Shown here piece by piece: positions 1 to 3,959 of a DNA stretch of 5,782 nt. The DNA is taken from assembly GCA_002423555.1 (NCBI GenBank), contig DIWQ01000026.1:1-5782 (forward strand), in the 5' to 3' direction. The position numbers and the translations under genes were made by a program. Position 1 is the first letter of the stretch, and each line of letters opens with the position of its first letter. The notes under the pieces were generated by a model, which worked only from the letters and a program-made list of their open reading frames with translations, searched no databases and was not told the origin of the DNA. This DNA comes from Patescibacteria group bacterium UBA6102. Lineage in GTDB: Bacteria; Patescibacteriota; Minisyncoccia; Minisyncoccales; UBA5738.

Positions 1-2
1 CA

Positions 3-59
3 TTGGATTCGGGGAAAAAGGAGGCCAATCTTTACATTATTGCCAAAAAATCACGGTAA
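3..59 (+). CDS. C-terminal end of an upstream gene (partial, unidentified)
   Basis: An open frame enters from the left edge and stops at TAA (57-59). It encodes LDSGKKEANLYIIAKKSR. A hydrophobic strand (LYIIA) followed by a short basic tail is a common ending of class I SAM-dependent methyltransferases, but 18 residues cannot establish this. Support for a real gene end is positional: the stop lies six bases before the stem of a terminator that faces this direction. The start is outside the window. Confidence 0.45.
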   Translation: MDSGKKEANLYIIAKKSR

Positions 60-64
60 AAAAC

Positions 65-91
65 AAAATCCGCGCATTGGCGGATTTTTTT
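65..91. terminator. Bidirectional intrinsic terminator between convergent genes
   Basis: The stem AAAATCCGC (65-73) pairs with GCGGATTTT (80-88) around the loop GCATTG. A T-run follows on the plus strand, and the A-rich 61-68 gives a U-tract on the minus strand. It can therefore end the left-edge gene and also the minus-strand tRNA transcript coming from the other side. Confidence 0.8.
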
Positions 92-96
92 GAGAG

Positions 97-169
97 TGCG
101 CCCGACAGGAATCGAACCTGTAGTCGCCGGCTTCGGAGGCCGGCATTTTATCCATTAAACTACGGGCGC
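97..169 (-). tRNA. tRNA-Arg (anticodon CCG)
   Basis: The minus strand folds into a complete 73-nt cloverleaf. The acceptor stem is GCGCCCG/CGGGCGC. The D arm is GTTT/AAAT with the loop AATGGATA. The anticodon stem CCGGC/GCCGG holds the loop CTCCGAA, giving anticodon CCG, which reads the Arg codon CGG. The variable loop is CGACT, and the T arm ACAGG/CCTGT has the loop TTCGATT. The discriminator base is A and is followed by CTC, so the 3' CCA is not encoded and must be added by a CCA-adding enzyme. The gene has its own promoter upstream and a terminator just past its 3' end, so it is probably a single-gene unit. Confidence 0.95.
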
Positions 170-180
170 GCGACGAAGTC

Positions 181-208
181 AGTATATCACAAAAACTTAT
201 TTTTTCAA
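181..208 (-). promoter_or_regulatory. Promoter of tRNA-Arg
   Basis: On the minus strand, TTGAAA (-35, 203-208) and TATACT (-10, 181-186) are separated by 16 bases. Transcription would begin a few bases before the mature 5' end at 169. Confidence 0.65.
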
Positions 209-220
209 TCGGATTTTTGT

Positions 221-238
221 TTTGTCAAATTTGACAAA
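221..238. promoter_or_regulatory. 18-bp perfect palindrome between divergent promoters
   Basis: TTTGTCAAATTTGACAAA reads the same on both strands. Its right half contains the TTGACA used as the -35 of the rightward small-RNA promoter. Its left half contains the same TTGACA on the minus strand, but no good -10 lies 17 bases away in that direction. It may be an operator or simply a symmetrical -35 region. Confidence 0.4.
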
Positions 239-259
239 TGGTTTTTAATCGGCTAAATA
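231..259 (+). promoter_or_regulatory. Strong sigma-70-type promoter of the putative small RNA
   Basis: A perfect TTGACA (231-236) is followed after 17 bases by TAAATA (254-259). The expected transcription start, near 264-267, coincides with the first bases of the 9-bp closing stem of the predicted RNA. That agreement supports both calls. Confidence 0.7.
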
Positions 260-263
260 GAAG

Positions 264-424
264 GCGAGGGGATGAGGGTTTTTACCCAATACAGGCAGAA
301 AGCCGGTCAGCGACGGAGGTTGAGTTGGGCCATGCAGTCTCTGCCAGATTGCACTATGTAGCTTGACTGATTTCGCGATTGGTTATTCCCCTCGCTAAAA
401 GGTCCCGCCATGGCGGGATTTTTT
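264..424 (+). ncRNA. Putative structured small RNA of unassigned class
   Basis: No convincing reading frame covers this stretch, but it folds well by eye. GCGAGGGGA (264-272) pairs perfectly with TCCCCTCGC (387-395). Inside are a hairpin GGGT-TTTT-ACCC (276-287), a helix of 303-313 with 373-382 (ten pairs, two of them G-U, with A309 bulged), a weaker wobble-rich helix of 319-325 with 361-367, and an apical stem TGCAGTCT/AGATTGCA (333-353). The result is a rod with one side hairpin near the base. It has its own promoter upstream and an intrinsic terminator at 403-424, giving a transcript of about 160 nt. Rod shape and paired ends recall 6S RNA, but the large 5'-side hairpin loop and the very short 3' bubble do not fit well. 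SRP RNA, RNase P RNA and tmRNA signature sequences are absent. I am fairly confident that it is an RNA and not confident about its class. Confidence 0.6.
403..424 (+). terminator. Intrinsic terminator of the small RNA
   Basis: TCCCGC (403-408) pairs with GCGGGA (413-418) around CATG and is followed by six T (419-424). It separates the small RNA from the toxin-antitoxin promoter 12 bases downstream. Confidence 0.85.
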
Positions 425-435
425 AGTCCGCGGCC

Positions 436-463
436 TTGACAAGTGTTTTAGTTCGTATATTAT
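436..463 (+). promoter_or_regulatory. Promoter of the brnT-brnA operon
   Basis: TTGACA (436-441) and TATTAT (458-463) are 16 bases apart. The start of transcription would fall near 470, leaving a leader of only about 14 nt with no ribosome binding site before the ATG at 484. Confidence 0.65.
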
Positions 464-473
464 GGAAATATAC
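455..473. promoter_or_regulatory. Operator-like inverted repeat over the brnTA -10 and start site
   Basis: GTATATT (455-461) and AATATAC (467-473) form a perfect 7-bp inverted repeat with a 5-base spacer. It covers the -10 element and the probable transcription start. Ribbon-helix-helix antitoxins of the BrnA type bind such sites as dimers to repress their own operon, so this is the natural candidate for a BrnA/BrnT-BrnA operator. Confidence 0.55.
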
Positions 474-483
474 ATAAAAATTA

Positions 484-792
484 ATGGAAGACATCGATTT
501 TAGTAAAATCTTTGGATTTGACTGGGACAGCGGCAACATTGATAAAAATTGGGAAAAACACGGGGTTATGTTTTGGGAAAGCGAAGAAATTTTCAGCAAT
601 GAACCGATTTTAATCCAATCCGATGATAAACATTCGAATCCTGCCGAAATCCGCTACTACGCGCTGGGCATGACCAACCAAGAGAGGCTGTTATTTATCT
701 CATTTACGATAAGAAAAGATAGAATTCGCATCATTTCGGCGCGGACAATGAGCCGAAAGGAGAAAAATATTTATCAAAAACAATATGAATAA
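484..792 (+). CDS. brnT: BrnT family type II toxin (RelE-like ribonuclease)
   Basis: A 102-residue protein with the BrnT pattern throughout. It has FGFDWDSGNIDKNWEKHGV near the N-terminus (10-28), the His-Ser step in DDKHS (47-51), the ExR of AEIRYY (54-59), a LLFISFTIR strand (69-77), and the C-terminal IRIISARTMSRKE block (81-93). Known BrnT proteins are small RelE-fold ribonucleases that inhibit translation and are neutralised by BrnA. The length is typical (about 90-105). The toxin comes first in the operon, as is usual for brnTA, and overlaps the antitoxin by eight bases, which suggests translational coupling. Neither catalytic-type Arg/His positions nor the frame are broken, so the toxin is probably active. 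The ATG has no Shine-Dalgarno and a very short leader. It carries a promoter and operator-like repeat directly upstream. Confidence 0.88.
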   Translation: MEDIDFSKIFGFDWDSGNIDKNWEKHGVMFWESEEIFSNEPILIQSDDKHSNPAEIRYYALGMTNQERLLFISFTIRKDRIRIISARTMSRKEKNIYQKQYE

Positions 793-1060
793 TTTAAAAC
801 AAATTCCAAAATTCAAATCCCAAGAGGAAGAACGCAAATTCTGGGCAAAAAATGACAGTGCCGATTATATTGACTGGAGTAAAGCCAAGGTTAACCCGAA
901 ATTTCCCGAATTGAAATCGTCGGTTTGCAGTATTTCCATCAGGTTGCCGGAAAATATGCTTTACCGCTTGAAAGAGCTTGCCAATAAACAAGATGTGCCT
1001 TACCAATCATTTATTAAAATGATTCTGGCTGAAAGGATAAAGAAAGAATCCTGCCATTAA
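785..1060 (+). CDS. brnA: BrnA-like antitoxin with C-terminal ribbon-helix-helix (CopG-type)
   Basis: A 91-residue protein. The N-terminal half is a charged toxin-binding region (QEEERKFWAKNDSADYIDWSKA, 14-35, partly), where the F-W...D-Y-I-DW pattern is typical of antitoxins of the CopG/BrnA type. The C-terminal half (about 46-88) is a ribbon-helix-helix DNA-binding domain: beta strand VCSISIRLP, helix ENMLYRLKELANKQ, then VPYQSFIKMILAERI. The protein would neutralise BrnT by direct binding and repress the operon at the inverted repeat over the promoter. Its ATG lies inside the end of brnT (ATATGAATAA). A purine-rich AAAGGAG sits 22 bases upstream, too far for a normal ribosome binding site, so coupling to brnT translation is likely. 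A strong terminator follows. Confidence 0.85.
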   Translation: MNNLKQIPKFKSQEEERKFWAKNDSADYIDWSKAKVNPKFPELKSSVCSISIRLPENMLYRLKELANKQDVPYQSFIKMILAERIKKESCH

Positions 1061-1084
1061 GCCTTCAAAGAGGTTTTGCTTCCG

Positions 1085-1114
1085 AAAGACACCGATGCAT
1101 CGGTGTCTTTTAGT
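1085..1114 (+). terminator. Terminator of the brnTA operon (26-bp perfect palindrome)
   Basis: AAAGACACCGAT and ATCGGTGTCTTT pair perfectly around GC (or TGCA as a four-base loop), spanning 1085-1110. A T-rich stretch follows. The A-run at the left makes it usable on the minus strand as well, though no gene arrives from that side nearby. Confidence 0.8.
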
Positions 1115-1120
1115 ATTTTC

Positions 1121-1149
1121 TTCACTTTATCTGTTCTGTTTGGTAAAAT
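1121..1149 (+). promoter_or_regulatory. Extended -10 promoter for the LOG-like/SGNH pair
   Basis: TTCACT (1121-1126) is followed after 17 bases by TAAAAT (1144-1149), with the extended -10 TGG at 1141-1143. The start near 1156 gives a leader of about 110 nt that carries the small inverted repeats at 1192-1237. Confidence 0.55.
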
Positions 1150-1191
1150 GAATCAATTAAGCTAATTTTGAATTCCGTTTAAAGATTGTTC

Positions 1192-1257
1192 CATTGAAAA
1201 TTCAATGTCCGCCGGAGGCGGATGCGCCTCTGGCGCAAAAATTGAAAATTGAAAATT
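1192..1257. repeat. Cluster of three small inverted repeats and an ATTGAAA tandem in the leader of the LOG-like gene
   Basis: Three back-to-back inverted repeats are visible: CATTGAA/TTCAATG (1192-1207), TCCGCC/GGCGGA around GGA (1208-1222), and TGCGCC/GGCGCA around TCT (1223-1237). A 7-base tandem ATTGAAA ATTGAAA ATT follows at 1241-1257. The GC-rich pair stands out against AT-rich surroundings and looks like a dispersed intergenic repeat, though it would also fold in the mRNA just before the start codon. Confidence 0.6.
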
Positions 1258-1266
1258 ATCTGATTT

Positions 1267-1821
1267 ATGCAATACAAAATCGCGGTATCGGGAGCGGCCG
1301 AAATCGGCCATTGTTGCGACAATATCGTTTTACTTTCCAAGGAAATCGGCCGGGAAATCGCGCGGCATCATTGTGTTTTGATTTCCGGCGCGACCACGGG
1401 CGTGCCTTATTTTTCGGCTCAGGGATGCAAGCAGGCCGGCGGCTTTAACGTTGGTTTTTCTCCGGCAAGTTCCGAGATTGAACATCTTCGCCGCTATCGC
1501 TTGCCTCTGGATGTCTTTGACGTGATGATCTACACCGGCGCGGATTATTCGGGGCGCGACATCATTATGACCAAATCCGCGGACGCGATCATCATCGCTT
1601 GCGGCCGGATGGGAACCCTTCACGAATTTACCACGGCGGTGGAGTGCCGCAAAATCATCGGCGTTTTGGAAGGATCGGGCGGCACGGCCGACAAAATCCG
1701 CGGCTTGGTCAAGGGGACCTATCGCGGCATCAAAAGAATCGTCTACGACTCCGATCCGGCGGCGCTGGTGCGAAAAGTCGCGGAAAGAGTTGACGCCGAG
1801 AAAAAGAAAATAAAACTTTGA
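1267..1821 (+). CDS. LOG/SLOG-fold protein (lysine-decarboxylase-like, nucleotide-binding)
   Basis: A 184-residue protein with the Rossmann-like SLOG layout. It opens with KIAVSGAAEIG (4-14), followed by a helix containing GREIARHHCVLISGATTGV (28-46), where the SGATTG turn (40-45) is a typical nucleotide-binding loop. Next comes QAGGFNVGFSP (56-66) and finally the motif GRMGTLHE (113-120). LOG enzymes hydrolyse nucleoside 5'-monophosphates through the motif PGGxGTxxE. Here the PGG part is CGR, while GT and the catalytic-position Glu are kept, as in the broader DprA/LOG-related family of uncharacterised proteins. Reaction and substrate are therefore open. The start has no Shine-Dalgarno. The stop lies two bases before the next ATG, so it forms an operon with the SGNH hydrolase. 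The last ten residues are lysine-rich. Confidence 0.75.
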   Translation: MQYKIAVSGAAEIGHCCDNIVLLSKEIGREIARHHCVLISGATTGVPYFSAQGCKQAGGFNVGFSPASSEIEHLRRYRLPLDVFDVMIYTGADYSGRDIIMTKSADAIIIACGRMGTLHEFTTAVECRKIIGVLEGSGGTADKIRGLVKGTYRGIKRIVYDSDPAALVRKVAERVDAEKKKIKL

Positions 1822-1823
1822 CT

Positions 1824-2462
1824 ATGAGCGTCAACATTTGCGTTTTCGGCGACAGCATCGCGTTTGGGAAATACGATCCGTGCGGGGGCTGGGCGGCGCG
1901 GTTGGCTGAATTTTTGGAAGCAAGATGTTTGGCCAAAAAGGGCGATGAATTTTTTGTGTATAATCTGTCGATTTCCGGCAATCACACGGGCGATATTCTG
2001 GCGCGTTTTGAAACCGAACTAAAGCCGCGGTTTTCCGAAAAAAGAGAATGGGTTGTCGTTTTTGCTGTTGGATTAAATGATTCCGCAGTTGTTCATAGCA
2101 AAAATGATAACTGGGTCGGGTTCGGTGAATTTCAAGAAAATATTAAAAAATTGATTGGTTTGGCGGACGGGTTTTCCGATAAAATTGTTTTTGTCGGTCC
2201 GACTTCTCCGGATTATCAAATTGTTGACCCGATGCCCTGGGATTTGGACAAATCTTATCGCGAGGCAGAGGTCAAAAAATATGATGCCGCCTTGCGCGAT
2301 ATTTGCCAAAAATACGAAGTTGGTTATATTCCGCTTTACGAAAAATTTATTGCCAACGATCATAAAAAATTACTGCACGACGGCGCGCATCCAAATTCCG
2401 CCGGCCATCAACTGATCTTTGAGACCGTCCGCGACCATCTGCTGGAACAAAAAATCATTTAG
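1824..2462 (+). CDS. SGNH/GDSL-family hydrolase (lipase/esterase-like)
   Basis: From the ATG at 1824 the protein has 212 residues and shows every SGNH block. Block I is VFGDSIAFG with the nucleophile Ser11, block II is SGNHTG with Gly52-Asn53, block III is VGLNDS with Asn85, and block V is DGAHPNSAGH with Asp186 and His189. The set Ser-Gly-Asn-His is intact, so it should be an active esterase, thioesterase or acyl/acetyl hydrolase; the substrate cannot be read from sequence. There is no signal peptide, so a cytoplasmic location is likely. A TTG at 1818 would add two residues and overlap the previous stop; ATG is preferred because it begins right at the first beta strand. It is co-transcribed with the LOG-like gene. 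The first 34-bp palindrome, followed by five T, lies 24 bases past the stop and may end the transcript. Confidence 0.85.
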   Translation: MSVNICVFGDSIAFGKYDPCGGWAARLAEFLEARCLAKKGDEFFVYNLSISGNHTGDILARFETELKPRFSEKREWVVVFAVGLNDSAVVHSKNDNWVGFGEFQENIKKLIGLADGFSDKIVFVGPTSPDYQIVDPMPWDLDKSYREAEVKKYDAALRDICQKYEVGYIPLYEKFIANDHKKLLHDGAHPNSAGHQLIFETVRDHLLEQKII

Positions 2463-2486
2463 TATCCTTCTATGTTTTGTGCTTAC

Positions 2487-2520
2487 AACATTCCAACATT
2501 CTGCAGAATGTTGGAATGTT
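2487..2520. repeat. 34-bp perfect palindrome, copy 1 (four AACATTC half-sites)
   Basis: The left arm AACATTCCAACATTCTG is exactly mirrored in the right arm, centred between 2503 and 2504. Each arm holds two copies of AACATTC spaced eight bases apart, so the site has four half-sites in head-to-head pairs. The right arm contains the probable -35 of the winged-helix gene (TTGGAA, 2511-2516). Five T (2519-2523) follow, so the same hairpin could also terminate the upstream SGNH transcript. A nearly identical copy lies at 2905-2938. Confidence 0.85.
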
Positions 2521-2539
2521 TTTGTGGTTGTTATATAAT
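2511..2539 (+). promoter_or_regulatory. Promoter of the winged-helix gene, -35 inside the palindrome
   Basis: TTGGAA (2511-2516) and a perfect TATAAT (2534-2539) are 17 bases apart. A protein bound at the 34-bp palindrome would cover the -35, which implies repression of this promoter. Confidence 0.65.
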
Positions 2540-2577
2540 TATTTTGAGGGGTATCAATTTTTAATAATTTGCAATCC

Positions 2578-2877
2578 ATGGAAGCAAAATTAGAAAATAA
2601 GAAAATTAAAACGCCCAAGCAATTTGAACGATATTTCAAGGGGGCCGCAAATCATCGCCGGATCGAAATAATTTTTATAATATCGCGACAACAGGGAATA
2701 ACGCTTGATGGAATTACTGAAATTTTAGGTGGCAGTTTTAAAACAATTTCCGAGCATACAAAAAAGCTGGTGCAATCTGGATTGGTAAATAAAAAATATT
2801 GTGGCCGGCAAGTACAGCATGAGTTATCTCCATATGGAATGAAATTTTTAGAATTTATGAAGGCGTTTTCTGATTAA
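2578..2877 (+). CDS. Small winged helix-turn-helix regulator (ArsR-like)
   Basis: A 99-residue single-domain DNA-binding protein. After a basic lead (ENKKIKTPKQFERYFKG) comes a helix ANHRRIEIIFIIS (22-35). The helix-turn-helix follows as GITLDGITEIL and the recognition helix SFKTISEHTKKLVQSGLV (53-70), and the wing is NKKYCGRQVQHELSPYG (71-87). The pattern of 'SxxTISxHxxxLxxxGLV' is that of ArsR/MarR-type winged helices, which bind palindromes as dimers. No metal-binding cysteine pair is seen (single Cys in the wing). It is flanked on both sides by matching 34-bp palindromes, one overlapping its own promoter, so autoregulation is the obvious inference. The ATG at 2578 is chosen over a TTG three codons upstream. 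A GAGGGG at 2546-2551 is too far upstream to serve as a normal ribosome binding site. Confidence 0.8.
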   Translation: MEAKLENKKIKTPKQFERYFKGAANHRRIEIIFIISRQQGITLDGITEILGGSFKTISEHTKKLVQSGLVNKKYCGRQVQHELSPYGMKFLEFMKAFSD

Positions 2878-2904
2878 AGCCATGTCGTTAATAATTCAAT
2901 TACC

Positions 2905-2938
2905 GACATTCCGACATTCTGCAGAATGTCGGAATGTC
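2905..2938. repeat. 34-bp perfect palindrome, copy 2 (four GACATTC half-sites)
   Basis: The arm GACATTCCGACATTCTG is perfectly mirrored, centred between 2921 and 2922. Compared with copy 1 there are exactly four differences, and all are the first base of a half-site (A to G, with the matching T to C in the right arm), so symmetry is kept. No T-run follows, so this copy is unlikely to be a terminator. It ends 10 bases before the preferred start codon of the phosphoribosyltransferase gene. Confidence 0.85.
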
Positions 2939-2948
2939 TGCTAATAAT

Positions 2949-3374
2949 ATGGGAAAGGTGGAAGTTGGGTTTTGGGAGATTGAAAAAATAATCGGTAAGT
3001 TTGCCGGCGATAACAAAGATTTTTTGGATAAGGTTGAATTTGTGGTCGGCGTTAGCCGGGGAGGGCTGGTGCCGGCGGCGCTGTTGGCGGCAAAAATCGA
3101 TAAGCCGCTGGCGGCGGCCTATATCAACAAACAGGATGAGATATTTTTTGACCGGGGCGAGTGGATTGCGGGCAAGAATGTTTTGGTGGTTGATGATGTT
3201 ATCCGCTCGGGGAAAACTTTGTGGCTGGTGAAAAATCATCTGCAAAAATGTTGTCGGCCGAAATCAATTTCGTTTTTCGTGTTGTTCAAGGTAAAATCGT
3301 TGCAAAACGAGGATTATCGCATTCAATCGTTTTCCCGGGAAATCGACGAAGACGTTGTTTTTCCGTGGGATTAA
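2949..3374 (+). CDS. Phosphoribosyltransferase family protein
   Basis: A 141-residue type I phosphoribosyltransferase fold. The N-terminal FWEIEKIIGKFA helix leads into FVVGVSRGGLVPAALLA (31-47), which carries the pyrophosphate-side loop. The PRPP-binding signature VLVVDDVIRSGKT (78-90) has the paired acidic residues Asp82-Asp83. Family members transfer a phosphoribosyl group between PRPP and a purine or related base; the short form resembles xanthine/guanine-type enzymes, but base specificity cannot be read. An upstream ATG at 2934 would add five residues yet lies inside the palindrome's right arm, and the homology-like region begins after the second Met, so 2949 is preferred. There is no Shine-Dalgarno. 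The second palindrome sits directly in front, suggesting shared control with the winged-helix gene. The RAYT gene starts five bases after the stop. Confidence 0.8.
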   Translation: MGKVEVGFWEIEKIIGKFAGDNKDFLDKVEFVVGVSRGGLVPAALLAAKIDKPLAAAYINKQDEIFFDRGEWIAGKNVLVVDDVIRSGKTLWLVKNHLQKCCRPKSISFFVLFKVKSLQNEDYRIQSFSREIDEDVVFPWD

Positions 3375-3507
3375 ATAATATGGTTTATGATTCTGCGGTT
3401 CATCGGCGAAGGTCGATAAGGTATAAGGATTATGATTATGCGCAGGATGGGACGTATTTTATTACGATTTGCGCGCAGGATATGAAATGTGTTTTTGGAA
3501 AAATACA

Positions 3508-3514
3508 AAAGGGA
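3508..3514 (+). other. Candidate -1 slippery heptamer / frameshift site in RAYT
   Basis: In the upstream frame the codons are A-AAG-GGA, fitting the X-XXY-YYZ pattern of -1 frameshifting. A slip here joins the two halves exactly where the family pattern (KGKMELNE) demands. G-type heptamers are generally weak in bacteria, and a simple deletion in the A4G3 run gives the same result. Confidence 0.45.
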
Positions 3515-3655
3515 AGATGGAGTTAAATGAAGCGGGAGCGGCGGCGCAAAAATGTTGGCAAGAAATTCCAAACAAGTTCAAGAATATCCGACTTGACGAA
3601 TTCACGGTGATGCCAAATCATTTTCATGGTGTTTTTTGGATTTTGAATTTGGATT

Positions 3656-3731
3656 GTAGGGGCGACCCTTGTGGTCGCCCGAGTGAAGGTTGCCCGAACG
3701 AAAACGGGCGGGCACAAGGCCACGCCCCTAC
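3656..3731. repeat. 76-bp hairpin repeat (GTAGGGGC ends) inside the RAYT gene
   Basis: The outer ends GTAGGGGC (3656-3663) and GCCCCTAC (3724-3731) are perfect inverted repeats. Inside are a hairpin GGGCGACC/GGTCGCCC (3660-3680) and a second one GCCCG/CGGGC (3692-3709). It is translated in the RAYT frame without a stop, giving a Gly/Pro/Arg/Cys-rich insert (residues CRGDPCGRPSEG onward) unlike the rest of the protein. It looks like a non-autonomous repeat of the type mobilised by RAYTs. Confidence 0.8.
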
Positions 3732-3959
3732 GAATGCAAAAACTGTTGGCGATATTGTTGGCGCTTTCAAATCTTTGGTGGTGAATGAGTATATTCGTGG
3801 TGTTAAAATTGGAAAATTTCCGCCGTTTGACAAATCGATTTGGCAGAGGAATTATTGGGAGCATATCGTCCGCGATGACGAGGATTTGAATCGCATCCGT
3901 GAATATATCATTAATAATCCATTAAATTGGGAGATTGATGAACTATATTCCCGTATTTT

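Noticed and set aside
223..228. Minus-strand TTGACA in the palindrome as the tRNA -35
   Set aside because: It is 36 bases from TATACT, and only an A-run lies at the 17-base distance. TTGAAA at 203-208 with a 16-base spacer is better.
264..395. Small RNA as SRP RNA, RNase P RNA, tmRNA or a T-box leader
   Set aside because: The SRP GGAA tetraloop region, the RNase P GAGGAAAGUCC core, the tmRNA tRNA-like ends and the T-box TGGNACCGCG element are all missing.
1194..1448. Plus-strand frame beginning in the repeat cluster
   Set aside because: It overlaps the start of the LOG-like gene in another frame, and its translation is arginine-rich with no domain pattern.
1818..1823. TTG start for the SGNH hydrolase
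   Set aside because: It adds only Met-Thr before an ATG that begins exactly at the first strand, and it overlaps the previous stop.
2487..2938. The two matching palindromes as a CRISPR array or as ends of a transposon carrying the winged-helix gene
   Set aside because: There are only two copies about 418 bases apart with a gene between, so no array. Being perfect palindromes they have no orientation, no target duplication is visible, and no transposase lies between them. A joint-spread unit remains possible but is not shown.
2874..3245. Minus-strand open frame of 123 codons
   Set aside because: It is antisense to the phosphoribosyltransferase, which has a full PRPP motif; the minus-strand product has no recognisable pattern and overlaps a palindrome.
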